The notes: a model not told the origin generated them from the sequence alone. 64,000 nt of DNA from Anoplopoma fimbria (GCF_027596085.1 NC_072457.1:3650069-3714068), one strand, 5' to 3'. Shown: positions 1-11,833, counted from the stretch's first letter. Made by a program: numbers and translations.

Positions 1-589
1 AAAATGTATCTTTTATTCATGCAAGGGCACCTGTAATTAATTTATAAAAGACAGTTTGTTTGTTTGCTTTTTACTAAAAAGAAGGATGTTTACTACAAAA
101 AGACCCAATGCATTGTCCCATGCAATAAAAATATTTATTTATGAACAAAATGTAGCTTAAAGTGATTGCTATTTCAGTGCCATTTTAAGAGTTTTGAGCA
201 TATTAAATTAATTATAGGGATAATATCGTTAATTTGAATTATTTTAATTATAATCGTGACATGACATTTTCAGATTGTCCTATGCCTATTTTGTTGTTTA
301 ATAAACTAAAGATTATTAGGCAAAATTCCTAGTTTTAACTGATTGCAGTGCAGATGAAGTGAACAGGAAATGTCTTTTAACAGTTTTTATTTACGTATCC
401 ATTCGTGTGTTTGTTGGTTTGTGGTCAGGTTGCATGTGAAAGTAAATGTCCTCTGAGAATCATCATGGTGGTGTGACATCATGACGAGTTCAATGACCAG
501 CGTATGGATGCACATGCTTCTATATGTGAGTGTGTGTGAGTTGCTGTGAGCATGCATTATGCTTGCATGTGTGTTTGTGTGTACTTGTA

Positions 590-800
590 CAGCTATCTTT
601 GTGGGGACCAGGTTAAGTTTTAGAGCTTCAGAGTGAGGACATGTTTTGGAAGTGAGGACATTTTAGCCGGTCTTCACTATAGGACAGACCTTCAAAGGCT
701 TGTTTGAGGGTTCGGACTTGATTTTAAAGGTTTAAATTAAAGTTAGGGTCGGGTATTTAATTGTGATGGTTAGAGGAAGGACATTTACGCTTATGAGGAC
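590..800 (+). mobile_element. Partial copy of TG-array-associated inverted-repeat element
   Basis: Begins next to a short TG run with GTACAGCTATCTTTGTGGGG and continues with 'agtgaggacattttagccgg' type sequence, closely matching the better copy at 17168-17386. The right terminal repeat is missing or too diverged to see. No coding capacity. Confidence 0.6.
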
Positions 801-1339
801 ATTTCATCTAGTCTTTGATTTTAGGTTATACATTTAAAGGAATATTTTTTTGTTGTAGAATTACCTATATATACATACATTACTGTATACTTTTTGTAAA
901 TATATTTAAGTTTTCTTATTTCTTCCTTCAGTGCTACTTGTATATATTTTATTCTTATTTATTGCCTATTTTATTGTTTATATTCTGTTCTTATTTAAAT
1001 ATTTTGAACATCTGTGTATGATGTGTGTGTAGCATTGTGTGGGGCTAAAGCTACATTGTATAATGACATAATAAAAGCGGGAATCCTTGAATAATGAGGT
1101 TTAGGGTCAAGATTATTTTGAGGTTAAAGGTCAGGCAGGTAGCTGTGATGGTTCAGGTTAAACTATAACAGTTAAACTAATGTGAATTCCATCATATGCA
1201 CAACTGCAAGTGTCTGCAGCCCAGATGTATAAATGTACCGACTGTATGAACACGTGTGAACACATTCATCTGTGAGGATATCCGCAACATCGCATGCATC
1301 TGCTTTCCACCCTGCTGTCAAGTTTGAGGCTGGATTTAG

Positions 1340-1381
1340 ATAAGATAAGATAATCATTAGTCCCGCAGCGGGGAAATTTGC
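1340..1381 (-). mobile_element. 42-bp LINE 3'-tail insertion with 13-bp target duplication
   Basis: Plus-strand GATAAGATAAGATAAT...AGTCCCGCAGCGGGGAAATT is, on the minus strand, the common teleost LINE 3' end: a GC hairpin, then a TTATC repeat tail. It is flanked by identical 13-bp direct repeats AGGCTGGATTTAG at 1327-1339 and 1382-1394, the signature of target-primed reverse transcription. The same tail recurs at 4566-4650 and, diverged, near 46401. Family name not assigned. Confidence 0.75.
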
Positions 1382-1397
1382 AGGCTGGATTTAGTGT

Positions 1398-1498
<101 letters not shown>

Positions 1499-1500
1499 AC

Positions 1501-1669
1501 CTCGGTAGTGTTCCATGCGTGTGTGGTGTGTGACTCCCTGCGACCTGAAGCTGAGGCTCAGGATGTATCGGGGGTCTGAACTGTCTCGGACCAGGAAGGA
1601 TCCGTCCGGTTTCCCCTTCAGCTTCATCTCTGCGTCCTCCCAGTTCATCGGACCCCAGTACCAGCCACA
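1501..1669 (-). CDS. socs7: socs7 coding exon 6 (first half of SH2 domain)
   Basis: The exon begins CGWYWGPMNWEDAE after a TCTCTCCCCAG acceptor and contains the SH2 core FLVRDSS; the arginine (about residue 658) is the phosphotyrosine-binding residue. It ends at HTRMEHYR plus one base, followed by the donor GTGACA. The intron then runs straight into a 94-bp CA array in sense orientation. Exons 2 to 5 carry, in order, the LTRAHSAFSP motif, the polyproline segment, a second proline run (PLPLPPPPPP) and the SLRELEK lead-in to SH2. Confidence 0.95.
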
Positions 1670-4600
1670 CTGGGGAGAGAAACCAAACAAAAAACGTATA
1701 CAATAAACCCTGTGAGAAACAAGACTCAAAACCATCAAACTACAACTCATAGCCTACTGATGTTCCTTGAAACCTTTACGTCCTAAAATTTGCGGGTAAG
1801 CCTGTGTTTTATTAATCTTGTAAGTGTCGTTGTTGCACGGGTGGAAATCTTGTCTGAAAAAATGATAAAGTAACAAATATAATCAAAGGCACACTGTTGG
1901 GTTTGTGTAGAATTAAAAGGCCTTTTATTCTACATTTAAAATGACCAATGACTGTGGTTCTTTTCAAAAGTTAGGAAGTGATACATCATCAAATAGAGAG
2001 GAGAAAAAAAGAGAGGAGCATGTATGTTAACTTAAAGGAGTAAATGTCAATAAATCATTAGAGAAGAAAAGAGAGTCATTTTAATAAAACTATCCGAATT
2101 GCAAAATGAAATCTTGTAGAACAGAAAGAACTAGACGATTGATTGAGTCAGTGGACCTAAAATGTATCTGCAACTATTTTGATATTTGATTTTCAAGCAA
2201 AAAACATACAAAACATTCTCGAGCGACAGCTACTCAGTTTGATAGTAAACTTAATACATTTGTGTTTTGGATAAAACAAACAGAAAACGATTGAGATTGA
2301 GAAAAAATGAAAATAGATATTTTTAGGTTTTAAGGTCAAATATTAATACATTAAATGAGAAATTTTTCGGTAGGTTGATATAAAAATAATAATTAGTTTG
2401 GCAGATGCACAATACAACATGCTCTACAGCTAAATAAAAGACATAGATGATAATATATAAATGTAGGAAATCACATCATCAATAAAAGAATAACTATGAA
2501 TTTTTTTGTAGTTTGGTTTTTACCTTCTCCAGCTCTCTCAGACTGGCAGTGAAGTTGCTGGCTTCAGACCGCCGCAGGGCGCACAACATGGGGGGTGGGG
2601 CATGTCTGGAAGGAGGAGGAGCATCAGCCGGCGACGGGGTCGAATGAGGGAGGGCCCGAAGGAAGGCGTCTAAATCACAGGAGGAAAGTCAGAGAACATT
2701 TAAAATCAATTTTAAACATTTTTAGTGTCAGAAATAAATACTATAACAATGCCACAGCTGCATACATTATTGCTGTCTCTTTTATTTAACATATTTGGAC
2801 ATATTTGTGGAAACGTAGAGCTCATTATGAATGACTTATCATGCTGTTAAGTGTGTATTTAACATTAACAACCTCAGCTTGTTTACTTAAAGTGATATTA
2901 GGAGGACTTTTAATGCCGACCCACTCACATACAGTATTGGACTAATCATTAATAAATCAACACTAACATCGTCAGTCGGTACAAACACTTATGTATGATG
3001 TGCAATCATGGCACACAAAATAATGTAAAGTTCTTCTTATTTGTAATTACAGTTTTCCACAAATCAAAGCAAATACTTATGATATTTATTGATTTCTTTA
3101 CAAAATGAATTGCTATATCAGTTAGATTTTGACAACAGCATAGATGAACATAAATACAGTTAGTGCATTAAAATGAGAGCGTATAAGAGATGACTGGTCA
3201 GTTTTCCAATCAGCTCATATCTTCGTGATAAACATCTGAGAAGTAAGTTATCCATCTCATACACCAGAGACTGTGTTTGCTTCGTTTGCTCACTTCCTGC
3301 TCAGCGCCAGAAAGCGAAGATTCAACGAAAACATCTTACCATTGAGGCTGAGACTGTGCTGCATGGTAGCGTGGGAGGGAGGAGGAGGAGGAGGGAGAGG
3401 CAGGGGGAGGGACTGCAGGGAGGCGCCCATAACACTCACTAGGAAAGGACCAGGCTGAGGCCCGGCTATGTCATCTGGAGGAGAGGACAGGAAGGGAAGG
3501 AAGGAAGGAGACAAGAGCCGGAGAGGTGAGGGATGGAAGGAAGGAGGTAGGACAGGAAGGAGGAAAAGGAAGGAATGAAGGACACAAGAGCAGGAGAGGT
3601 GAGGGATCGAAGGAAGGAAACAGGAAGTGAAGGACAGGAAACAAGGAAGGACAGGAGGAAGGAAGGAATGAAGGACACAAGAGCAGGAGAGGTGAGGGAT
3701 GGAAGGAAGGAGGTAAGACAGGAAGGGGAGGAGGAAGCAAGAAGGTAAACAAGTGAAGGACAGTAAAAGGATGGAAGGAAGGAGATAGGACAGGTAGGAA
3801 AAGAGATAGCAAGGACGAAAGGAAGGCGGGAAGGAAGGATGAAACAAGAGCAGAAGAGAAAAGGAGAAAGCCAGGAGGGAAGGAAGGTGGGTAGAAAGTA
3901 AGTGTGGGAACAAGAGTAGGAGAGGAGAGAGATGGAAGGAAAGAGGTAGGACAGGAAGGAAAGGAGAAAGCAAGGCGGTATGGAAGGAAACAGGTGAAGG
4001 ATACAAGGGCAGGAGACGATGGAAGGAAGGGGTAGGACAGCAGGAAAAGGAGAAAGAAAGGAGGGAAGGAAGGAAGGAAACAAGGTCAGGAGTTAAGAGG
4101 GATGGAAGGAAGGAAGTAGGACAAAAAATTCAAGAGTGGAAGAACAAAGAAGGTGAGAGGAAGAGATCAAAAGCAAGGAAACATCAACAAAAGGAAGGAA
4201 GGAAGGATATAGTTTTCCATCACCATCAGACAGGAAGCCTCAGTCCACCAAATTAAAAGAATTCCCTTTCTATTTTATTATTGAACAATAAATAATCCTC
4301 TATTTTGTTGGTTTACTCAGTTTCTCCATTTTTAATGTCCACAAATATCCTGAAAAGAACAAAACTAACTAAACTATCTCCTCTCTGTTTCCTCTCTGTT
4401 TCCTCTCTGTTTCCTTCTTCTATGCTAGAACGCTCTACTGTTGTCCAACAACTATTAAAAACACATCTCTGTTGCCCTGGGTGACGTGTTCCTTCATCAC
4501 CATGAACACACACACTGTAGTTTATTTTGAAACAATCCCACACACACCGTCCTGCTGCCACAAATAAGATAAGATAAGATAAGATCATCCTTTATTAGTC

Positions 4601-6276
4601 CCGCAGCGGGGAAATTTGCAGGCTTACAGCAGCATAGGGTAAAGTGCACACAAGAGACATAGTAAAAGAAAGATGAGATAAAAATAAAAATGAAATAAAA
4701 AAACAAGTATTATAAATAAGCAATAAAAAAACAGTAGAAAATCAACAATAACTGAAATATTATATTTACAGACAGAAAAAACTATTATATATATATTAAA
4801 CTATTATAAATACTCACTAGAGCAACAATGTGGATTCATCCGCCGCTGAAAATAGTCCCTGAACAAATGCATCATTTCCTCCTGTACGTTTGATAAAAGC
4901 TACGGTAACCAGCTGTTTTAGGAAAGGACTGAGTCTTTTTTTATCAGGGAAGGGTTGTCAGAAAGTATTGACACCAACACATCATCAGTTTTGGTATATA
5001 TAGAATACCTCCAACCTTTTCCTTTAAAACAAACCAAGAGGATGCTGCATATGTGGGTCAGAAAATAACACAAGGCTCGGAGCAAAAATATGCATTTGAA
5101 AGGTCAGAGGAAATATAAATGTGGAGAACAAAAATGCCCTTATATCCAGGAATATCATTAAAATTTTCACTGTGTTTACAATTTATTTATTTTCCCATAT
5201 GCAGGCATTAGTCTTCTATCGTTTAGCGGTAATATCTGATTTGGAGGGTTTGGTTCTTGTCCTTTTTTTGTCCCTGCATAAAAAAAAACACAAAAAATGG
5301 ACAAATATGGTCCTAAAACATAAAACAAGAATGTAAAAGTTTAATCTTGTAAATCTTGTCTATTGGTGGAACTATTTTCTCCAAAAAGGTATGATAAATT
5401 GTTGTTTTTACCCTACAGATTGTTTTCCTGTGAAGAGAGGAACTATATATCCTTCCTCATCGATTGAGTCATTGCTCTCAGATTTTAAATTAAATCAGCC
5501 GACCTTTCAAAGCTGACCAAATCAGATTACAGCAGATTAGAAAAACCTGTCTGCGTCTGTTTTCCAGAACTGACGATGGAAAACAAAATTGATAAATTAG
5601 AATATGACTAAGAGAGAGAGAGAAACAGCTGGAGCTTCCATTTGCTCTAAACGTAGAGAGGATGAAGTAAAGTTTGGATTAAACTGCCACCATTTAAATA
5701 AATATGTGTGTCTGTAGAAGAAGCAGAAGAAGAGACGGACAGGAAGGAGAGAAAAGTACCTAACAAACTGAGACTTCGGCGTGGAGGAGGGGGAGGCGTG
5801 GGAGGGTGTGGTGTGTTCGCCCCTCGCCGCGAAATATCCACATCCACCAGAGAAACTGTCTCACCTGAAGCCGGAGACGAAGAAGAAGTAGAGGAAAAGA
5901 AAAAAAGGGAAAGGGAAGGAGAAGGAAAAGTGAATTAAAGACAGCAGAGATTTTGTGTTTTTCTGTGATTGTGCGTTTTTTGTTTCCGTCTGTGCCGCAG
6001 AGTGCCATTAAAGCTGCACCACGGCAGGATGTTTATGGAAAATTACACCCGGCTAATCAGCCTAAATCACCGCAATGAAGAAGAACGGCCCATCCCGGCT
6101 AATTGAGACGCTGCAGATTCTCACTGTTTAGTTTACCGACGGTGAGATTCTGCAGCCGGGGATGTTTCACTGGCAGGGAAAGAAACAAAATTTGAGCGTT
6201 AGAGCCAAATTCCCTGCCGCCTCCTGAACAGCAGGGAGAGCTGGACTCCCCTTACTTAAGATCTCTTCTTCGATCA

Positions 6277-6314
<38 letters not shown>

Positions 6315-9300
6315 GGGTGGGGGGTTGTGAAACATCACAGACCGTCTGGCAAACACGAGCACGCTTCTGTGCAGGAACCCGAGATTCTTTTAAAACATCT
6401 CACCCGACTCGTTCCAATGCGAATCATTGCAGCTTTAATGTTTCTGTTTTAATTGGTGGTTCATTAAACTACAAAAATCATCATATTCAAGAAGTGGGAA
6501 AAAAATTGGGGGAGTGAAACTGAGATCCAGCAGCAATGTGGGACACCGGAGTGAACTTCTGAGCCCTGCGGATGGTTTGGGACGATTCTCATAAAGTCAG
6601 CTAAATCATTTTTTGCCAGCTGAGCTACAGACCTCCTCACCCTTCTTACCCAGAGGCCTTTGCTGTCTTATCTTATCTGGTGCACCAGTTACACAGTCTG
6701 ACTGGTAACAACAGCTTAAGGTCTCAGCTTTGAAAAATACCAGAAATGCTTTTTTTTTCTTTACTTTGTATTATTAGAACTTTAAATGAATCGAGAATCG
6801 ATACCACTGTCATGTCTGTCTGTTAAATCTGAAAGCTGGTTAGCTTAGCTTAGCACAAAGATTAGAAACAGATAGAAAAAGCTAGCCTGGCTCTGTACAA
6901 GTAATAAAACCTACTACTTATTGTTTTTCTTTTTTCTTTGTACGTAATAAACAAACAGGGCTGTTTGTTTTATGACAAGCCATCAAATCTCATGAGCTCC
7001 TCATATGTTTAATATTTCAAATGTCAAGCTGCAACTCAACTACAGCTGTCAGTTAAATGTAGTAGAATAAAAAGTACAATATTTACCTCTGAAATGTGCT
7101 GGAGTAGAAGTATAGAGTAACGCAAAACAGAAGTTGTCGAGTAAAGTACATTTAAGATATTGAGCAAATGTTATTTGCTTCTTTACACTACTTTACTACA
7201 CGCTACAGTGGTGTAAAGATTCAATACAGCAGACACATTTATTAAAGTATATTTAAACTTTTGAATATTGAGTGATAGAGATTTGTTTGATCCGTCTGCA
7301 GTTTCTTAAGAGAAGATGGAACTTTATTTTGTGTTGTTGTGCAGCTGCTGCAGTACAAAGTGGGAAAGAGTCGATATGAAATATCTATAAAGGTGCAAGT
7401 ATAAACATATTATATAGAAAACATTGCTTATACATCTGAAGTTACTTTAATTCTAAAGAGAACTACAGGGATGAAGTATTTTTGTAGTCCAACAGGAAAT
7501 TAGCATCACACTGGTTCCCGCGGGAAAAAACAATGGTATTTTTCCATTTTGAATTATTGTAGATTTTAATCTCTTTGAAATGTAAAAACAACACCAGAAG
7601 TAAAAAGCTAACATTACGCTATAAAGGAACTACATCACGGTCACATGACTTTATGTCACCACCACTAAGCTAAAAGAGGGCTAGTGTTAGTCGTCTTATT
7701 TAGACACTTTCTTTAATGAGACGTAAAAGCTTCAAAATTTAAGAGAGGGTTATTTACTGACATATTTTATGTCGTAGAACAAAACGTTAAAATCTCTTCA
7801 GCTTGTTTTAACCACAGACCTTATTTAAGGCATCTAAACAAAAACCCCACAAAAAACCCTTTGACACGAGTGAACCGGAAGTGCAAATATGCTGACTCAC
7901 CGCGCCAATGTTACCATAGCAACATAATCATGCACAAACTGCTACTTTAAAAGTAGATCGATCACCTAATCGTTTAAGGACTTTTTAAAATGTGAAGATG
8001 TACAGGAGAGCGGGGTCGGTTGGGACAACACCCCAAAAAATTTGGCCTCCGTGGTGATCAGAAATGTATTTGAGAAAAGGAAATATTGGTAAAAAATTGT
8101 TACATTTTGACATTTTGACAACTGAGTTATGGAATTTCGCAAAAAAATGGTTTCTGACTTTCTTTAGTAAGCATTCACTCAGTGACCTACACTGGATCCT
8201 ATTCAATTAGGAAAATATCTTTGTCTTGTTTTTATTTGCTTTTTGTAATAAGATTTGTAGCAAAGACTAAACACAATACTGTCCCAACCGTCTCATGGAC
8301 GTTTGTGAAATGGCACCAAAATGCAATCTATTGGTTCGTGACCAGGGACACGAATTGTCTGTTTTCTTCTTGTTGCTCAGCACGAAAATAAGTCAATAAG
8401 GAGCGTTATTCATGGCGGAGACACAAACTAAATGCATCCAAGGGACTAAGCAACCGTCGGAGCAAGTGAATAAAAACACAACTAAGGGCGGTTGGGAGTC
8501 CAACAAGCAAGACTGTCAACAAGCAGACCTGTGTTTGACACCACGTTTTGGATTTATGGTTGTGGATTTGTTGCCTAAACCAAAACCCAACCATGATGTT
8601 TTTCCTTAACTTAACAAAGTGGTTTTGTTGCCTAAACCTAAGTCGTCCCGAAAAGAGAGTCGTGCCAAGGCACACGAAAAAAAACCCAATAGATTTTATT
8701 TTGTGACTATTTTACCAATTGAACCGACTTAGAGAAGACGCGATTTGGACTTGTTATAGCTAACAAACACGGATTGATATGGGAGAAAATAAGCTTTCCA
8801 ACATTATGCTTTTTTGTTTGTATGTTGCATAACTAAAAATGTTATGGTAGAAGAAAAATGTTTTTCTTCTACCCAAATTTTTACTTTGACACGCCGTAGA
8901 TTTCAAAACTACGAATAAAATGTGAGGAATAGTGAGATGGAGTATCCTGGTGAATCATATAGTTTTTTTCTGGGACAGGAGACTGAATGTTTTTGCGGTT
9001 TTGGACTTTTCATTGGTGGAATTTCACGACGTCACCTTGTGCTTTTACAATGTTCTGACATTTTATAGATAAAACTATTAACTATTTTATTGTTGGTTAT
9101 TGGTCATTTTTATAGCATATATTTTTATCTTTTTTTATGTATAGACGCCTATTTTTTCAAATACATGTGTACATAATATTCCTGTCTATTCTTCACATGA
9201 ATTCTTCCAGCTTTGTTCTGCTTGCTCTTTGCCGTTATGTCTATTTCTGTGTAAGTTCATAGAAAGCAATGCAAACAACAAGTAAAATCCCTTGTATGTG

Positions 9301-11833
9301 TTCACATATATGGCCAATAAAGGTTATTATGAAAATGAAAAATAATCTTTAGTTGCAGAGAGTTTGGAGTGGAGTGTCTTGTGTCAAAAGGCTTTTCTTT
9401 TCTTTCTTTCTTTTTTTTTTTAACCAAAGAAAGAAAGTGTTTCTGGGGGAACCAGAGTTCCAACCGAAGCAGCGAGCAGCTCTTACCAGTGAAAGCAGAG
9501 AGGGAGGCAACGAGGGAGGCGGGGGAGAAGGCACTGTGGGCCCTGGTCAGTCTGGGCTGGCTGTGGCTGCAGGACACACATCAAGACATGCAGAAGAAGA
9601 AGAAGAAGAAGAAGAAGAAGAAGAAGAAGAAGAAGAAGAAGAAGAAGAAGAGAGGAGAGTTAAGAGTGCAGAGAAGAAGAAGAGGTGTTAGTCGCTGCAG
9701 AGGTGCAGAACATTTACTTTATTTCAGTATGAGAGCAGTTCTGGGTCCTGCAGCTTATTTCTTTTTTTTTTTTTAACTTTTTCTGTTTGATGCTCTCAGC
9801 TCTGGCAGTCAAGACTTCTGAAGCTATGTTTTTTTAATCACAGCCTCCCTTTCAGTGTGATGCTGTGAATAATGACTAAGCAGTGGGAGGGATGTAGAGG
9901 GTGACAAGCCACAAAGGTTTGGAAAATCTCTGCCTAATAACATGCAGCACTGAGAAAGTTGGGGGGTTTTTTTGGGAGGGGAGGGGAGGGGGAATGTCTG
10001 AGGGGAAGGCCCGAATATAGCTGCCAGTTGAAGGAGTGAATTCAAGACATTAGAAAACAGAGACTGCACTTAAAAAAAACATGTCTGGACTCTGAATGAG
10101 TTCTCAAAACAGAGACTGGATTCAAAATGTTGCTTCTTTTCAAATGTTAAACCTGTATCTCCCACCATCTGTAGGCTATATCATGGAACAAACATATATT
10201 TTCCACTTTATGGACTTAGATTTTGGGGGATTTCTAATAAAAACAGACTCAAACTCATGAAGGGACCCAATATTGCACATATATCTGGTTACAATGTCTT
10301 CACATCTTGGCCTTATGTGCTCCCCTCTTATGATTCCCCATGTGTCATCCATGCAGACACTGTTTGATAAGAATAATGACATAGTAAGACCAGTCTGGAG
10401 GCCGCTCACCTGTCTGCGTCCTGCTCGGTACCCGGGGTGCTCGCCATGTCCACCAGACTCCCTGCTGAAGACACCGAGTAGGTCACGGAGGGCCTCTTGT
10501 CCAGCAGATGGTTGGAGCCACTGCAGCTTTTAGTCCGGAACAGTTTACTCAGCCGGATCTTTAAGGAGCCCTTTTTGGACTTCCCAGGAACTTTCAGTGT
10601 CTTATCCCCACCTGCGGACCACCCTGCTGGGGTCCGAGGAGCACTGGCACACCTCTCCGGCCTCCTTCTGGGGGTCGACACCTGGCTCGGGTTCGGGCTG
10701 GTGGCCCAGGGTGAGTTCTGGACCGGTGTGTGTGACTGGGACGTGGTCGAAACCTGTGCGACAACCTGTGAAACCCCAGTGGAGCTGGACAGACCCCCGT
10801 GGAGGCTGCACACCTGTGTGCCAAGGTGTGCAGGTGTGCTCCCCTCCACCTCCACCTCCACCTCCACCTCCACCTGCCTCCTCAGCTCCGCCTGGAAGCT
10901 GCTGATGGAGAAAGCTCCAGACATCTTCTGCACTATCTCTCGTTTCCTATTCAGTAAAAACTCTCTGCGTCCATGCTCATCATCCGTCTCCCCCTCTGGA
11001 CACTCATCCATCCCCATTCCGGCCACATCCCCACTCCCGAGTCCCTCCAGGACCAGCAAAGCGTCGCTGGTCTCCGTGGGGTCATCCCCGGGCTCTCCTC
11101 CCCCTCCTGCCGGCCTGTGAGCTCCCTGACACGAACACTTCGGGAGCTCTCCAGCCTTCAGCAGCATCTTGGGCACCGCACCGACCCCGAGCTCCCCAAA
11201 CCGACGCGCCAGCTCGAACACGGCTCCCTCCCGGTCCCTGGAGGTGCATCCCCATTTGGCACCATCTGCACACAAGGGCCACTCGGGCGGGGTGGTGAGG
11301 AGTCTGTGCCGGCTGCAGAGCTCCGCAGCAGCATGCATGTCCTCTGTTTCCACCGGAGGATGCACGTCTCCGGGACTGTTGTTATTGGCAGCAACAGACC
11401 CCGGGCTCTGATCCAAACCCAGTGCATCCCCAGGCTGGTTCCGACGGTCCAGCTCCCCATTACGCATCATGTTGGAGAACACCAGCAGCTGAGGCCGGAG
11501 GCTCTGGGCCTCCATGGGGCTCTGCGGAGGAGCAGGTGTGTTCACCGGGGTTCTGCTCTCCGTGGCCCCGGTGTCCGGTGCGGCCGAGCCCTCTGAGCTC
11601 TGCTGGGCTTTGTTCAGGCGGCCGCCGGGATGGTCGAGGCCCGCCGTCATGATCTGATCCAGCCCTGCTTTGACGCCACTGTGAGCCAGAACCTCCTTCC
11701 CCATCCCCATCCCCATCCCTCCTCCTCCCGGCTGCAGGTTCCCGTTCTCCGCGTCCAGCCGGTCGTCCTCGGCCGCGGAGACCAGACGCATCAACACGAA
11801 ATCAGGCGACATATCCTGCTTGTTGTTCATCAT
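1501..11833 (-). CDS. socs7: socs7, suppressor of cytokine signalling 7 (3' end outside window)
   Basis: Adaptor whose SH2 domain binds phosphotyrosine substrates and whose SOCS box recruits an Elongin B/C-Cullin5 ubiquitin ligase; in mammals linked to insulin/IRS signalling, Dab1 turnover and Nck binding. Coding exons, transcript order: 11833-10410, 9566-9487, 5864-5760, 3474-3340, 2669-2524, 1669-1501. All have AG/GT borders and phases that join without a break (2059 nt, 686 codons plus 1 nt). The product has a long low-complexity N-terminus, the family stretch DDPTETSDALLVLEGL, a basic KIRLSKLFRTKSC motif, a proline-rich PHPPTPPPPPRRSLSLL segment (SH3 ligand type) and then an SH2 domain starting at about residue 631. 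The match to remembered mammalian SOCS7 is close in every exon. The rest of SH2 and the SOCS box are not in bases 1-1500, so they lie left of the window. The N-terminus is longer than in human SOCS7 (581 aa in total). Confidence 0.95.
1670..3339. other. socs7 introns 5 and 4 (flanking exon 5 at 2524-2669)
   Basis: 1670-2523 and 2670-3339 are AT-rich unique-looking sequence with no recognisable gene, RNA or repeat. Exon 5 (2524-2669) lies between them. Confidence 0.6.
3475..4210. repeat. GGAA/GGAG-rich purine tract (pyrimidine tract in socs7 sense)
   Basis: About 735 bp of imperfect AGGAAGGA repeats, with a looser unit around 'ggaaggaaggaggtaggacaggaa'. Read as socs7 pre-mRNA it is a CU-rich tract ending directly at the exon 4 acceptor (AG at 3476-3475). 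The strong strand asymmetry and mirror-like repeats are of the kind that can form triplex DNA. Confidence 0.9.
4455..4920. repeat. Interspersed repeat copy 1 (split by LINE tail)
   Basis: 'ctctgttgccctgggtgac' and following bases to about 4561, then 4808-4920 ('tactcactagagca...'), match 55578-55850. The two copies differ by the LINE insertion here and by an expanded CA array in the other. Class unknown; no coding capacity. Confidence 0.6.
4566..4807 (-). mobile_element. 5'-truncated LINE 3' end, 242 bp, with AAAT target duplication
   Basis: The left end is the (AAGAT)n tail plus AGTCCCGCAGCGGGGAAATT; the body is A-rich. The insertion borders are fixed by comparison with a paralogous repeat at 55725-55760, which reads straight through 'cacaaatactcact' where this copy is split; AAAT is present at both ends (4562-4565 and 4808-4811). 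It is therefore an insertion into an older repeat. Confidence 0.75.
4990..5759. other. Rest of socs7 intron 3
   Basis: AT-rich; no gene, RNA or clear repeat recognised. Exon 3 of socs7 (5760-5864) follows. Confidence 0.55.
5865..9486. other. socs7 intron 2
   Basis: Mostly unique AT-rich sequence. It includes an imperfect hairpin (6110-6156), a 32-bp T run (6279-6310), and a stretch near 8510-8680 with 'ttgttgcctaaacc' repeats typical of teleost interspersed repeats. No exon was recognised on either strand. Exon 2 of socs7 (9487-9566) lies at its left-hand transcript border. Confidence 0.55.
6110..6156. repeat. Imperfect inverted repeat, 15-bp arms
   Basis: GCTGCAGATTCTCAC at 6110-6124 and GTGAGATTCTGCAGC at 6142-6156 pair at 14 of 15 positions around a 17-base loop. 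It lies in a stretch rich in TAAT cores. Function unknown. Confidence 0.6.
9593..9651. repeat. (GAA)n/(TTC)n triplet array, about 19 units
   Basis: Pure GAA on the plus strand, TTC in socs7 sense, ending about 25 bp upstream of the exon 2 acceptor (AG at 9568-9567). It therefore sits where the polypyrimidine tract of intron 1 is expected. Confidence 0.9.
9652..10409. other. Rest of socs7 intron 1
   Basis: Contains an A/T run near 9762-9775 and a G-rich stretch near 9959-9992; otherwise nothing recognised. Bounded by the exon 1 donor at 10409. Confidence 0.55.
10410..11833 (-). CDS. socs7: socs7 coding exon 1 (N-terminal 474 residues)
   Basis: Single large GC-rich exon. The start is the ATG at 11833; a second ATG follows at once and the upstream sequence is not convincingly coding. 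The translation begins MMNNKQDMSPDFVLMRLVSA and is Gly/Pro/Ser rich. Two hexanucleotide slippage tracts encode Met-Gly repeats near residue 40 and a Val-Glu run near 10845-10880. The exon ends after two bases of a serine codon at a GTGAGC donor (10409-10404). The stretches GDDPTETSDALLVLEGL and KKGSLKIRLSKLFRTKSC identify SOCS7. The amino-terminal half has no clear human counterpart that I can recall. Confidence 0.93.

Noticed and set aside
815..1021. 68-residue Phe/Tyr/Ile-rich frame
   Set aside because: AT-rich composition artefact in an intron.
3290..4083. 238- and 205-residue minus-strand frames rich in Pro, Leu, Ser and Phe
   Set aside because: They are readings of the GGAA/TTCC tract; only the part 3340-3474 is a real exon (socs7 exon 4).
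10497..11596. Plus-strand frames of about 207 residues
   Set aside because: Shadows of the GC-rich socs7 exon 1 on the other strand; no family resemblance.
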